Source: Flavobacterium sp. N3904
GTDB taxonomy: Bacteria > Bacteroidota > Bacteroidia > Flavobacteriales > Flavobacteriaceae
Length of the DNA stretch: 64,000 bases
Direction of reading: 5' to 3'
NCBI RefSeq assembly: GCF_025947305.1
Contig: NZ_CP110009.1
Coordinates: forward strand, 992,001 to 1,056,000
A program made the translations under genes and the position numbers. How positions within the stretch are numbered: the stretch's first letter is position 1; each line of letters starts with the position of its first letter. A model generated the notes under the pieces. It was not told the DNA's origin. It made no database searches and saw only the letters and a program-made list of their open reading frames with translations. Below, in pieces: positions 27,606 through 36,331 of this stretch.

Positions 27606-27871
27606 AGAATTGTATAAAGAACAGAAACTGATTTATATCAACTAATGTTTTAGAATTGTTATAAATTAGGCTTGATTATTTCTATTTTTTTAAAATATCT
27701 AAAAATTAAATAACCAAAAAAGTAAAAGTAGAAAATAGAAAAATTTGTCCTAATAATAAACCTAAAGAGAAAGCATTAATTTCTATATGCAATTGTCTTA
27801 TTTATATTTATCTCCCCAATCGGACTATTGACTTTTATAAAGTATCCCATTTAATAAAGAAAATACTTTAT
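27606..27871. other. AT-rich intergenic DNA without recognisable features
   Basis: The stretch is nearly all A and T with a single GC-richer patch near 27820. No ORF of note and no strong hairpin was seen. It separates fumarase from a very small membrane peptide gene. Confidence 0.5.
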
Positions 27872-27943
27872 TAACTTAACAAACTCGTAATTAAAAATAG
27901 AATTACCAATCCGATAGCGATGTATTTCGTGTATTTTGACATT
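27872..27943 (-). CDS. Predicted 23-residue single-span membrane peptide
   Basis: The peptide reads MSKYTKYIAIGLVILFLITSLLS: two lysines at the N-terminus and a hydrophobic helix of about 15-17 residues to the end. It begins at an ATG with AT-rich leader DNA and ends in TAA. It lies 59 bases after the start of nothing else on this strand, upstream of fumarase and downstream of the SpmAB fusion gene. A positively charged start and a lone helix are typical of real small membrane proteins, but an ORF this short can arise by chance. The function is unknown. Confidence 0.4.
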
Positions 27944-28002
27944 TTTTATTTTTTTAGATTAATATTAAATTTTATAATTTTTTAAAAATGGAAGATTGGA
28001 TT

Positions 28003-29442
28003 CTAAAAAAACCAGCTCGCCACAAATATAGCAGTAATCACACATATTAAATCAACTAAAAGCATCGTTCCTAAAGCGTATCGCGTGTTTTTTATATTAA
28101 CAGAACCAAAGTAAACTGCAATTACATAAAAAGTACTTTCGGCGCTGCATTGAAATATACTACTTAACCTTCCCGTTAACGAATCGGCACCAAAAGTATT
28201 CATCGAATCTATTAAAAACCCTCTAGAACCTGCAGAACTGAAAGGTCTAAGCAAAGCTACTGGCAAAGCATCGGTAATTTCTTTGCTTACTCCCATATTA
28301 GAAAAAGCAAAAGCAATCCAGTTACTGATAATTTCAAATAAACCACTATTCCTAAATAATGAAATAGCCACTAACATTCCCAAAACATAAGGAAAAATGG
28401 TAACACCAGTTTTAACACCATTGTTGGCTCCAACCACAAAAGTTTCGTAAACAGTTGTATTTGCCTCCGTAAATTTCTTTTCCTTAATAAACGATAAGAT
28501 CAATGTACAAGCAATAATCGCCACTAATATCAATGCTGAAAGATTGGAGGTAAAATAATTTTTACCAATTAAATCCAAATGGTTAACGTACATTAACAAA
28601 CCTACAATTGCAGCAATTAGAACCATTAATCCAATTACTAATGAAGCACTTTTGAAATTAATTTTTTGTTTAATTCCAACAATAAGAAAAGCAGCAATTG
28701 TACCAATAAAAGAAGTGATAATACAAGGCAACATTACATCGGCAGGATTCGCCGCATTGGCAGCTGCACGGTAACCAATTATTGAAGTTGCTATTAGCGT
28801 AAGACCCGAAGCATGCAGACACATGAACATAATTTGAGCATCACTGGCTTTGTCTTTTTCGGGATTTATTTCCTGTAAACTTTCCATGGCCTTTAAGCCA
28901 AATGGTGTTGCGGCCGAATCTAATCCTAAGAAATTGGCAGCAAAATTCATAGTCATGTAGGATATTGAAGGGTGATTTTTGGGAATGCTTGGAAATACTT
29001 TTACAAATACTGGACTCAAAACGACTGATAATTTTTCGGTTGCTCCAGAAATGATTAAAAGTTCCATCAATCCACAGAAAAAAGCCAAATAAGCAATAAG
29101 TGGCAAAATTAAATCGAGTAACGTACTTTTACAGGTTGGCAATAATCCATCTGATTTTTGCACGCCACTGAAAATCTTTACCGTTTTGTTTTTATAAACG
29201 TAAGTGGTATCCGCATTGATGGTATCTCTGTTGATAACCATCGTTTGGTCGGGCGCATTTTTGATGCTGTCTTTGATAAAAACTGGAACTTGATTAATGT
29301 ATTTTTCGGAAATTAAAATTGGTTCGTCTTTTTTTCCATTCAAAATAAAATCTATCGTGTAACTGTTACCGGTAAACAAACTAATAACAACAAATACAAT
29401 CGAAGAAATGAAAATTGCGAGCCAAAATCTACTTAATACCAT
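28003..29442 (-). CDS. Nucleoside-recognition (Gate) domain protein, SpmA-SpmB fusion
   Basis: The 479-residue protein has an N-terminal signal anchor, a soluble segment of about 90 residues, and then many membrane helices in two Gate-domain halves. LISGATEKLSVVLSPVFVKVFP and MNFAANFLGLDSAATPFGLKAME are SpmA-like; the half after residue about 345 (GANNGVKTGVTIFPYVLGMLVAI, SSIFQCSAESTFYV) is SpmB-like. In Bacillus, SpmA and SpmB help spore core dehydration; this organism lineage does not sporulate, so a transport role for nucleosides or ions is more likely. The two parts are one polypeptide. No operon partner is close. Confidence 0.82.
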   Translation of the reverse strand: MVLSRFWLAIFISSIVFVVISLFTGNSYTIDFILNGKKDEPILISEKYINQVPVFIKDSIKNAPDQTMVINRDTINADTTYVYKNKTVKIFSGVQKSDGLLPTCKSTLLDLILPLIAYLAFFCGLMELLIISGATEKLSVVLSPVFVKVFPSIPKNHPSISYMTMNFAANFLGLDSAATPFGLKAMESLQEINPEKDKASDAQIMFMCLHASGLTLIATSIIGYRAAANAANPADVMLPCIITSFIGTIAAFLIVGIKQKINFKSASLVIGLMVLIAAIVGLLMYVNHLDLIGKNYFTSNLSALILVAIIACTLILSFIKEKKFTEANTTVYETFVVGANNGVKTGVTIFPYVLGMLVAISLFRNSGLFEIISNWIAFAFSNMGVSKEITDALPVALLRPFSSAGSRGFLIDSMNTFGADSLTGRLSSIFQCSAESTFYVIAVYFGSVNIKNTRYALGTMLLVDLICVITAIFVASWFF

Positions 29443-29482
29443 AATTTATAATTTTTGTAAATGTAATTATTTATAAAAGAAA

Positions 29483-29515
29483 AGACCTAACAGGTTTTAA
29501 AAACCTGTTAGGTCT
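29483..29515 (-). terminator. Terminator after the exonuclease gene (long perfect palindrome)
   Basis: AGACCTAACAGGTTT and AAACCTGTTAGGTCT pair perfectly over 15 bp around a 3-base loop. On the minus strand it follows the exonuclease stop by 8 bases and is followed by a T-rich stretch. The palindrome resembles others in the window and may also be a dispersed repeat. Confidence 0.75.
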
Positions 29516-29522
29516 AGTAAAT

Positions 29523-30236
29523 TTACACATGAATAATCTCTTCCTCAATCAATAAGTCTTCACGTCGAAGTCGGAGGAAAATTTGTGCTACGGCAATAGT
29601 GTCTTTTTCGCAATAGGTTACAATACGGTCAATGTCTTTGTCGACATAAAAAACGTGTCCTACCTGACTGCCGTCGATATCTCCTTTTGGAGAAGGGATT
29701 CCGAGTACTTTACACATTAATTTTAACGAAGTAAAATGTTTGTAATCGCCAAATTTCCATAATTCTAGTGTATCCAAATGTGGAATCTCCCAAGGTTTTT
29801 TGCCGAATAAATTCAGTTTGCTGGGAATGGCGATTTGATTGATAATCATTCGACGGGCGAGGAATGGAATGTCAAATTCTTTGGCATTGTGTCCGCACAA
29901 AATGTGTTGCGGTTGGTTGAAGTGATTGTTGACTAAATTATTGAAGTCGTTTAGAATTTTCTTTTCGTCTCCAAAAAAGGAAGTCACCCTAAAATTTCGA
30001 ATATCACCTTTAATTGTGAAATACCCCACAGAAATACAGACAATTTTCCCAAACTCGGCCCAAATTCCGGCGCGGTCGTAGAATTCTTCACCCGAAAAAT
30101 CGTCTTTGCGTTGGTATAATGTTTTTTGCTCCCAAAGCGATTGCATTTCGGAATCTAGTGAATTAAAGTTTTCTTCTTCCGGAACGGTTTCTATATCCAG
30201 GAAGAGTATATTGTTAAGATTTATTTTTTCGATCAT
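29523..30236 (-). CDS. Predicted 3'-5' exonuclease (DNA polymerase B exonuclease-like)
   Basis: The 237-residue protein starts MIEKINLNNILFLDIETVPE; the DxE in LDIETVPE is the exonuclease I motif. HNAKEFDIPFLARRMI is motif II with its Asp, and later ASPs fit motif III (GDIDGSQVGHVFYVDKDIDRIVTYCEKDT). It is a DEDD-type exonuclease, family PF10108, of unknown in vivo substrate. It precedes no obvious partner; the ogt gene lies 48 bases upstream. Confidence 0.82.
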   Translation of the reverse strand: MIEKINLNNILFLDIETVPEEENFNSLDSEMQSLWEQKTLYQRKDDFSGEEFYDRAGIWAEFGKIVCISVGYFTIKGDIRNFRVTSFFGDEKKILNDFNNLVNNHFNQPQHILCGHNAKEFDIPFLARRMIINQIAIPSKLNLFGKKPWEIPHLDTLELWKFGDYKHFTSLKLMCKVLGIPSPKGDIDGSQVGHVFYVDKDIDRIVTYCEKDTIAVAQIFLRLRREDLLIEEEIIHV

Positions 30237-30284
30237 CTTTATAAGTTTTGCAAAACGAATATAAGAAATTTATTCAATAAACAC

Positions 30285-30755
30285 TTAAAACAAACTTTGT
30301 TGTGTAGTAGGATTCTCGTGTTCCAACAACCATTTTTTACGCCATAAACCTCCTGCGTAACCCGTGAGAGAACCGTCTGTTCCAATGACTCTGTGGCAAG
30401 GAATAACAATCCAAAGCGGATTTTTCCCATTGGCAGAAGCCACGGCACGAATTGCTTTTACATCTCCCAAAATTTTGGATTGTTCGAGATAGGTTCTGGT
30501 TTTCCCAAAGGGAATCTCTACTAATGCCTTCCAGACTTTTTGTTGAAATTCGGTTCCTTTTGGGTTCAGTTTAAAATCAAAATCGGTTCGTTTTCCTGCG
30601 AAATAATCGTTGAGTTGTGAAACGGCTTCTTGCAAAACAGTTGGAATTTCTGCCGAAACAATTCCTTCATCTAAAACGGAAATTTCTGAAATTCCATTTT
30701 CATCTCCTGTGATTGTGGTTATTCCCAAAGGGGTTTTGATATAAACTGTTTCCAT
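30285..30755 (-). CDS. ogt: Methylated-DNA--protein-cysteine methyltransferase
   Basis: The 156-residue protein has the active-site IPCHRVIGTDGSLTGYAGGLWRKKWLL: the PCHR Cys receives the methyl group from O6-methylguanine. The wing region (KGTEFQQKVWKALVEIPFGKT) is also present. The METVYIKTPLG start at 30755 is chosen because an in-frame start 11 codons earlier gives an unlikely leader. Repair is suicidal and acts on DNA in the cytosol. Confidence 0.92.
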   Translation of the reverse strand: METVYIKTPLGITTITGDENGISEISVLDEGIVSAEIPTVLQEAVSQLNDYFAGKRTDFDFKLNPKGTEFQQKVWKALVEIPFGKTRTYLEQSKILGDVKAIRAVASANGKNPLWIVIPCHRVIGTDGSLTGYAGGLWRKKWLLEHENPTTQQSLF

Positions 30756-30861
30756 AATTTTGAATAAATTGAACTGCAAAGTACACACCCGAGCGAAGGC
30801 GAACTGACGAAGTAAAGTTATTGCAAAGTTCGCAAAGAATTAGAAAAGGATGAAAAATAAA

Positions 30862-30897
30862 AAGAACCACTCGTTTACATGAATGGTTCTTGTTTTT
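30862..30897. terminator. Hairpin terminator
   Basis: AAGAACCA and TGGTTCTT pair around a 14-base loop, with a T-rich run on each side, so it can end transcripts on both strands. It most likely ends the haem-related minus-strand group. Confidence 0.6.
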
Positions 30898-31025
30898 TAG
30901 CCCTGATAGTAGTGAAAATCCTTATGTGCCGGTCCCGATAGCTATCGGGAGGCACATAAGATTGCAACGAATTGCTGCGCCTGTTCGGCTTTCAGCCTCG
31001 AGTGCGGGAATAGCTCCCGAAAATT
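30898..31025. repeat. REP-like intergenic repeat with nested palindromes
   Basis: A cruciform sits at 30921-30960: CTTATGTGCC pairs with GGCACATAAG, and inside lies the perfect palindrome TCCCGATAGCTATCGGGA (30933-30950). Flanks include CCTGATAG at the left and CGGGAATAGCTCCCG near 31010-31020, which pairs with itself. I recall this layout, with CCCGATAGCTATCGGG, from other flavobacterial genomes as a dispersed element. It fills the gap between the ogt promoter region and the cytochrome c gene end. Confidence 0.6.
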
Positions 31026-31028
31026 ATT

Positions 31029-31412
31029 TTAATGTAGAAAAATATAGGCTTCTAGTGCTTGTAGTTCTTCGTCTGACATTTCTTCGGTAATGGCAAAGTT
31101 GGTCTTCATGACTTCGAACTGGCTTGGATCTACAAGAGGCTCGCCGTCACCTTTTAAAAACGTAACAATATTAGCATTTTTTTCTTTGTAGATTTTGGCA
31201 ATGTCGTGTAAACTTGGACCGATAAGCTTTTTATCCGGCAAATGGCAAGCGATGCAATTTCCTTTGTTTTCAAAAATTTCTTTTCCAACAACTTCTGGCG
31301 ATTTTATGTTTGCCGAATCGGCTGTAGCTTCTGGTTTTCCGAATGGTTCCTGGCTTTCTTTTTTACAACTAACAAAAACCAAGAGCGTAACAATAATTAA
31401 TAGCTTTTTCAT
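31029..31412 (-). CDS. Cytochrome c class I lipoprotein
   Basis: The 127-residue protein has a lipobox FVSC followed by KKESQEPFG. The haem-binding CIACH lies near residue 57 and a Met ligand is likely in FEVMKTNF. It is a small c-type cytochrome anchored to the membrane on the periplasmic side, probably an electron carrier. It starts 2 bases after the hemB stop, so it is translated with it. A cytochrome at the end of a haem-synthesis operon may link product to use. Confidence 0.88.
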   Translation of the reverse strand: MKKLLIIVTLLVFVSCKKESQEPFGKPEATADSANIKSPEVVGKEIFENKGNCIACHLPDKKLIGPSLHDIAKIYKEKNANIVTFLKGDGEPLVDPSQFEVMKTNFAITEEMSDEELQALEAYIFLH

Positions 31413-31414
31413 GT

Positions 31415-32425
31415 TTATTTATTTAAAAGTATAGCGGCTTCTTTGGCAAAATAGGTCGAAATCAGACTGGCTCCTGCCCTTTTGATACACATTAATTGTT
31501 CCATCATGATTTTGTCATGATCCAACCAACCTCTTTCGGCTGCGGCTTTGATCATCGCATATTCACCCGAAACATGGAAAACGGTTACGGGAACATTCAC
31601 CGCGTTTTTCACCTCTCGAACGATGTCCAAATAAGCAATTCCAGGTTTTACCATGACCATATCGGCACCTTCTTCGACATCTGACAAAGCTTCTTTGATC
31701 GCTTCGATACGATTGGCGTAGTCCATTTGGTAGGTTTTTTTGTCTTTTGGTACTTCGACAGGCTCAGCATCAGATGTTGTGTCTCTTGGTGCGCTGTCCA
31801 ACGCATCACGGAAAGGTCCGTAAAATGCTGAAGCATATTTGGCCGAATAACTCATAATCCCCACATGATGAAATCCTGCAGCATCCAATCCTTCACGCAA
31901 ACGCAAGACACGACCGTCCATCATATCGGATGGAGCTACAAAATCGGCTCCCGCTTGTGCGTGAGAAACCGCCATTTTTACCAAAGCGGCTACGGTAGAA
32001 TCATTTTCGACATCGCCATTGGCAATGATTCCGTCGTGACCGTAAATAGAATAGGGGTCTAAAGCCACATCGGGCATTACAATCATTTCTGGACAGGCGG
32101 TTTTGATTGCACGAATGGCTTGTTGCATTAATCCGTTTGGATTCCATGCTTCAACACCTGCATTGTCTTTTAAATCCTCGCTTACTTTTACATAAATATT
32201 GACTGCTCGTATTCCTAAAGCGTAAATTTCTTTGACTTCCTTTACCGTCAAATCAATCGAACGACGGAAGATTCCTGGCATAGATGGTATTGCGACTTCT
32301 ACATTTTCTCCTTCGGCAATAAACATTGGGAACATAAAATCGGTTGGACTCAATGTGGTTTCACGAACCAAAGAACGAATGGATTCGCTTGTTCTTAATC
32401 TTCTACCTCTGTGTAATGGGAACAT
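31415..32425 (-). CDS. hemB: Delta-aminolevulinic acid dehydratase (porphobilinogen synthase)
   Basis: The 336-residue protein contains SYSAKYASAFYGPFRDA and KPGIAYLDI, which hold the two active-site lysines. The metal site reads ALDPYSIYGHDGI, with Asp in place of the zinc cysteines, so it is of the Mg2+/K+ type rather than the zinc type. It joins two 5-aminolevulinate molecules in the cytosol. It is flanked by a DUF4421 gene and a cytochrome gene. Confidence 0.95.
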   Translation of the reverse strand: MFPLHRGRRLRTSESIRSLVRETTLSPTDFMFPMFIAEGENVEVAIPSMPGIFRRSIDLTVKEVKEIYALGIRAVNIYVKVSEDLKDNAGVEAWNPNGLMQQAIRAIKTACPEMIVMPDVALDPYSIYGHDGIIANGDVENDSTVAALVKMAVSHAQAGADFVAPSDMMDGRVLRLREGLDAAGFHHVGIMSYSAKYASAFYGPFRDALDSAPRDTTSDAEPVEVPKDKKTYQMDYANRIEAIKEALSDVEEGADMVMVKPGIAYLDIVREVKNAVNVPVTVFHVSGEYAMIKAAAERGWLDHDKIMMEQLMCIKRAGASLISTYFAKEAAILLNK

Positions 32426-32461
32426 ATTGTTTATATTTTTTTTGTTTGTAGATTATATATA

Positions 32462-33406
32462 TTAAAGTCCTGTTTTTTGATGAACAGTCTCGAACACTTC
32501 TTTTACTTTCTTCGGAGGATCAAAACGATATCCTACCGAAATATTTAAGGTAGAAACATCGTCGTTCAATTGTACCCTAGCATCACTGTTTTGAATAAAT
32601 GCGATGTAATTTACGTTTAAAAAAGAGAAAAACGAATTGGTATTATAGCCTATTTTCAAACTAGCGCTAGACTCCACAATACCCGAAATATCACTATCGA
32701 TATTGCTAATTCCTCCACCTATAGAAAGTCCTGCCGATAGTAGCACTCTGTTATTGATTACAAAATTATAATAATAGGACGGCGACAGTGTCATTTCGAA
32801 AATATCACTTTCTGAATCGGGATTTCCATCGTTTAAATCAAGATTGGTATAAAAGAATGAAAAATTTGGGATAAAACTCCCAGAACTTTTGGTTTGCCAC
32901 TCTTTTTGATTTGCTATTGTTCTAAAGGAAAAGTTGGGGTTAAAAATATAAGATGTAACTCCACCTATTTTTGTTGACCTTAAATTTGGGAGAAGAACGG
33001 TTGTTGTTCCTTCGCTTATATAAAACCCTTTTTGATTGATAAAACTCAGCGTTTGCATCCATTGTTTTACGATCAATCGCGTGCTGATATTAAACAGTTT
33101 TGAATTACCATTGTCTTTATTTACATCAAAAAACTGTGGCGAAAATCCATAAGAGATATCGGCAAATTTATAGGAAACACTCATTCCAATTTGCTCTCTC
33201 CTGTTTGGAATTAAGTCCAAAGTCGTTTTGGTTCCATCGGTATTGGTGTTCACAAATTGAAAATTATTGGAAACATCCAAATAATACAAACTGGCAATTA
33301 CTTTGTCATCATACGTTTTGAAATACGGATTGGTAGCAGTACTTTCTTGAGCAAAACAGTCAAGAATACCACCAATCAGAATCAGGCAAAACGTTTTTAC
33401 AGCCAT
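32462..33406 (-). CDS. DUF4421 family outer membrane beta-barrel protein
   Basis: The 314-residue protein has a signal peptide (CLILIGGILDCFAQE). ASLYYLDVSNNFQFVN and the strand-rich body (for example YNFVINNRVLLSAGLSIGGGI) match the DUF4421 family. It appears to be an outer membrane barrel of unknown role. Its start overlaps the hemF stop by 10 bases, so it is part of the haem operon by position. It could carry haem or a precursor, but that is speculation. Confidence 0.7.
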   Translation of the reverse strand: MAVKTFCLILIGGILDCFAQESTATNPYFKTYDDKVIASLYYLDVSNNFQFVNTNTDGTKTTLDLIPNRREQIGMSVSYKFADISYGFSPQFFDVNKDNGNSKLFNISTRLIVKQWMQTLSFINQKGFYISEGTTTVLLPNLRSTKIGGVTSYIFNPNFSFRTIANQKEWQTKSSGSFIPNFSFFYTNLDLNDGNPDSESDIFEMTLSPSYYYNFVINNRVLLSAGLSIGGGISNIDSDISGIVESSASLKIGYNTNSFFSFLNVNYIAFIQNSDARVQLNDDVSTLNISVGYRFDPPKKVKEVFETVHQKTGL

Positions 33407-34299
33407 TCCTTTGGATTTTCTAGTGTTATAATTAATTTCTCTTCTTCACTTCCCGCTTCCGGATGATGATCATACACCCATTGCACGTGAGGGGGCAAAC
33501 TCATCAGTATACTTTCTATTCTTCCGTTGGTTTTTAATCCAAATAAAGTGCCTTTGTCGTGTACCAAATTGAATTCGACATAACGCCCTCGGCGGATTTC
33601 TTGCCAAGTTCTTTGCTTTGGGCTATATTCTAAATTTTTTCTTTTTTCAACTATTGGAATGTAGGCTTCTAGGAAACTATTCCCAACTTCGCTAACAAAG
33701 TTAAACCAATTTTCCATTGACATATCCTCAGTTACTTTGCAATAATCAAAGAATAAACCGCCAATTCCTCGGGCTTCGTTGCGGTGTGCATTCCAAAAAT
33801 AAGCGTCACATTGTTTTTTGTATTTCGGGTAAAACTCAGGATTGTGTTTGTCACAAGCGGTTTTACAGGTTTGGTGAAAATGAAGCGCATCTTCTTCAAA
33901 CAAATAATAAGGGGTTAAATCCTGTCCACCACCAAACCATTGCTGAATCACGTTTCCATTATCATCATACATTTCGAAATAGCGCCAATTGGCATGAACC
34001 GTTGGCACCATTGGATTTTTTGGATGCAAAACCAAACTCAATCCACAGGCAAAAAAATCGGCTTCGCCTACATTGAACATTTTTTGCATCGCTTCGGGTA
34101 ATTTTCCGTGTACCGCCGAAATGTTGACACCGCCTTTTTCAAAAACTGCTCCGTTTTCGATTACTCGGGTACGGCCTCCACCGCCTTCTGGACGATTCCA
34201 AAGGTCTTCTCGGAATTTGGCTTGACCATCAACGGTTTCCAATCCTGCACAGATTTGGTCTTGAAGGTTTTGTATGTAGGCGTAAAATTTATTTTTCAT
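33397..34299 (-). CDS. hemF: Oxygen-dependent coproporphyrinogen III oxidase
   Basis: The 300-residue protein contains RPEGGGGRTRVIENGAVFEKGG, the WRYFEMYDDNGNVIQQW region and WFGGGQDLTPYYLFEEDA, the HemF signatures. It converts coproporphyrinogen III to protoporphyrinogen IX with O2. Its first codons overlap the end of the acetyltransferase gene by 11 bases; the MKNKFYAY start is taken at 34299. The need for O2 fits an aerobic lifestyle. No hemN is seen in the window. Confidence 0.94.
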   Translation of the reverse strand: MKNKFYAYIQNLQDQICAGLETVDGQAKFREDLWNRPEGGGGRTRVIENGAVFEKGGVNISAVHGKLPEAMQKMFNVGEADFFACGLSLVLHPKNPMVPTVHANWRYFEMYDDNGNVIQQWFGGGQDLTPYYLFEEDALHFHQTCKTACDKHNPEFYPKYKKQCDAYFWNAHRNEARGIGGLFFDYCKVTEDMSMENWFNFVSEVGNSFLEAYIPIVEKRKNLEYSPKQRTWQEIRRGRYVEFNLVHDKGTLFGLKTNGRIESILMSLPPHVQWVYDHHPEAGSEEEKLIITLENPKEWL

Positions 34300-34825
34300 T
34301 CGTATATTCATATAATTCCATATCTAAGGAAAGTTCAAAGGTTGGCGTAAATCCATCAATAAGTGTTTTTTGCCAAACAAAACCATTGTTTTCAGCCACT
34401 TTAATACTTCCCGAATTGGTTTTGTGCGCTATGATTTGAAGTGTTTTCAAGTTCAATTCGTCGAAAGCATAATTTGAAACTATTTTCACGGCTTTCGTAA
34501 CCCAACCTTTGCGTTCATATTCTTTGCCTATACAATATGCTATCTCTGCTTGTTTGGTTTCCCAATTCACTTTTTTGAGAATGACAAGTCCCATTATAGT
34601 TTGGGTTTCATTTTCTTTTATCGCAAATGTAAAACCAGATTTGATTTCAAATTCGATTATTTTACTTTCAATATATCTTTCGGTTGCTTCCAATGTCAAA
34701 TTACTGGAAAGCGTTTTAGGAAAATATCTTTTGAATCTTTCTGCATTAGTAATCATTAATTTACTGAGACTTTTAGCGTCTCTTGGCTCTAATGGGGCTA
34801 TATGGAAAGCATCTTGTTTAATCAT
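34289..34825 (-). CDS. GNAT N-acetyltransferase, RimJ/RimL-like
   Basis: This 178-residue protein has AYCIGKEYERKGWVTKAVKIV, the acetyl-CoA-binding GNAT motif A, and NSGSIKVAENNGF, motif B. It most resembles ribosomal-protein-type (RimJ/RimL) acetyltransferases. It overlaps the next gene at both ends, so it is translated with the operon. The substrate is unknown, and its place inside a haem operon is not explained. Confidence 0.82.
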   Translation of the reverse strand: MIKQDAFHIAPLEPRDAKSLSKLMITNAERFKRYFPKTLSSNLTLEATERYIESKIIEFEIKSGFTFAIKENETQTIMGLVILKKVNWETKQAEIAYCIGKEYERKGWVTKAVKIVSNYAFDELNLKTLQIIAHKTNSGSIKVAENNGFVWQKTLIDGFTPTFELSLDMELYEYTNEK

Positions 34826-35201
34826 TATTTGCTTTAGCGACAGCTATTTTATTAAAAATTCCAAACGAAAATGTTTTGCTTTCCTGTTGGATATAATTGT
34901 ATATGGCAATCGCTTTTGGCGAAAAATCAAACTGACTTTCTTTAGAAAAAGCGACTAAAAAATCAGCAAATAACTCCAACTGATTCCAATCCAAATGAAG
35001 TCTTTGCAAATGAACAATTAATCCTTCTTCGTTAAATTCAGCAAGACTTTCGACATTCATCGCCAAGTCTTTTAATTCATTTTCCAAATAAAGTAAATCC
35101 TCTAAATTCCAAAACTTAGGCACATAAACCAATGACATCAGCTTCTTGAGCAGATTGTCAATTCGAATACTTTCTTGATCTCTTAAGCCTTTGTTGAGCA
35201 T
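34818..35201 (-). CDS. Conserved-looking small helical protein of unknown function
   Basis: The 127-residue acidic protein is mostly alpha-helical by composition, with many Leu and Glu; it has no signal peptide or membrane segment. I recognise no domain. It lies between hemE and the acetyltransferase gene, and its last 8 bases overlap the latter. The tight spacing argues for a real gene in the haem operon. Confidence 0.55.
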   Translation of the reverse strand: MLNKGLRDQESIRIDNLLKKLMSLVYVPKFWNLEDLLYLENELKDLAMNVESLAEFNEEGLIVHLQRLHLDWNQLELFADFLVAFSKESQFDFSPKAIAIYNYIQQESKTFSFGIFNKIAVAKANND

Positions 35202-35261
35202 TTTTTAGATTATTTCTTTTGACTTCTTCCTTGCTGTAAAGGAGAACTGCAAACTGTTTTA

Positions 35262-36287
35262 CTAGTTCCCGTATTCCTTCACCGCATCAATAAATGCTTT
35301 GGCGTGGTCTACAGGAATGTTAGGCAAAATTCCGTGACCTAAATTCACGATGTATTTGTCTTTTCCGAATTCATCAATCATTTGGTGCACCATTTTCTTG
35401 ATAACTGTAATTGGCGAAAGCAAACGACTTGGATCAAAATTTCCTTGTAATGTAATGTCTCCTCCCGAAAGGTATCTTGCATTTCTTGGAGAACACGTCC
35501 AATCTACTCCTAAAGCTGAAGCTCTACTTTTTCCCATTTCACCAAGGGCAAACCAACATCCTTTTCCGAAAACAATTACCGGTGCGTCATCGGCCAAGGC
35601 TTCAACAATCTGGTTGATGTATTTCCAAGAGAACTCTTGATAATCAACAGGAGAAAGCATTCCTCCCCAAGAATCAAAAATCTGAACGGCATCTACTCCC
35701 GCTTTTACTTTTTCTTTTAGGTATAAAATGGTGGTATCGGTAATTTTTTGCAATAAGACATGAGCTGCTTCGGGATGTGAAAAACAAAATCCTTTGGCGG
35801 TATCAAAACTTTTTGAACCTTTTCCTTCTACTGCATAACAGAAAATGGTCCATGGTGAACCGGCAAAACCAATCAAAGGTACCTCATCATTCAGCATTTC
35901 TTTGGTCAATTTGATGGCATCCATCACATAACCCAACGTTTCCTGAATATTAGGAACAATCACTTTTTCGACATCCTGAATGGTACGAATCGGATTGGGT
36001 AAAAACGGTCCAAAACTTTCTTTCATTAAAACCTCAATCCCCATAGCTTGTGGAACTACCAATATATCCGAGAATAAAATAGCAGCATCGGGAGCAATTC
36101 TGCGAATGGGTTGCACGGTGATTTCGGCAGCCAATTCTGGGGTTTGACAACGGGTGAAAAAATCATATTTATCACGCAAAGCGATGAATTCCGGCAAATA
36201 TCTTCCGGCTTGACGCATCATCCAAACGGGTGGGCGTTGTACTGTTTCTCCTTTTAAAGCTTTTAAAAATAAATCGTTCTTTATCAT
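35262..36287 (-). CDS. hemE: Uroporphyrinogen decarboxylase
   Basis: The 341-residue protein has [16 protein letters not shown], the active-site signature, and [16 protein letters not shown]. It removes four acetate carboxyls from uroporphyrinogen III to give coproporphyrinogen III. The gene lies 44 bases after hemD and 60 bases before the next gene. A small CCCCC-TTC-GGGGG hairpin sits in the gap to hemD at 36310-36322. Confidence 0.95.
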   Translation of the reverse strand: MIKNDLFLKALKGETVQRPPVWMMRQAGRYLPEFIALRDKYDFFTRCQTPELAAEITVQPIRRIAPDAAILFSDILVVPQAMGIEVLMKESFGPFLPNPIRTIQDVEKVIVPNIQETLGYVMDAIKLTKEMLNDEVPLIGFAGSPWTIFCYAVEGKGSKSFDTAKGFCFSHPEAAHVLLQKITDTTILYLKEKVKAGVDAVQIFDSWGGMLSPVDYQEFSWKYINQIVEALADDAPVIVFGKGCWFALGEMGKSRASALGVDWTCSPRNARYLSGGDITLQGNFDPSRLLSPITVIKKMVHQMIDEFGKDKYIVNLGHGILPNIPVDHAKAFIDAVKEYGN

Positions 36288-36331
36288 TTTTTTATTCGTT
36301 TTTTTAATTCCCCCTTCGGGGGTTAGGGGGA

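Noticed and set aside
36310..36322. CCCCC-TTC-GGGGG hairpin between hemD and hemE as an attenuator
   Set aside because: The stem is only 5 bp, lacks a T tract, and there is no leader peptide or alternative pairing that I can see.
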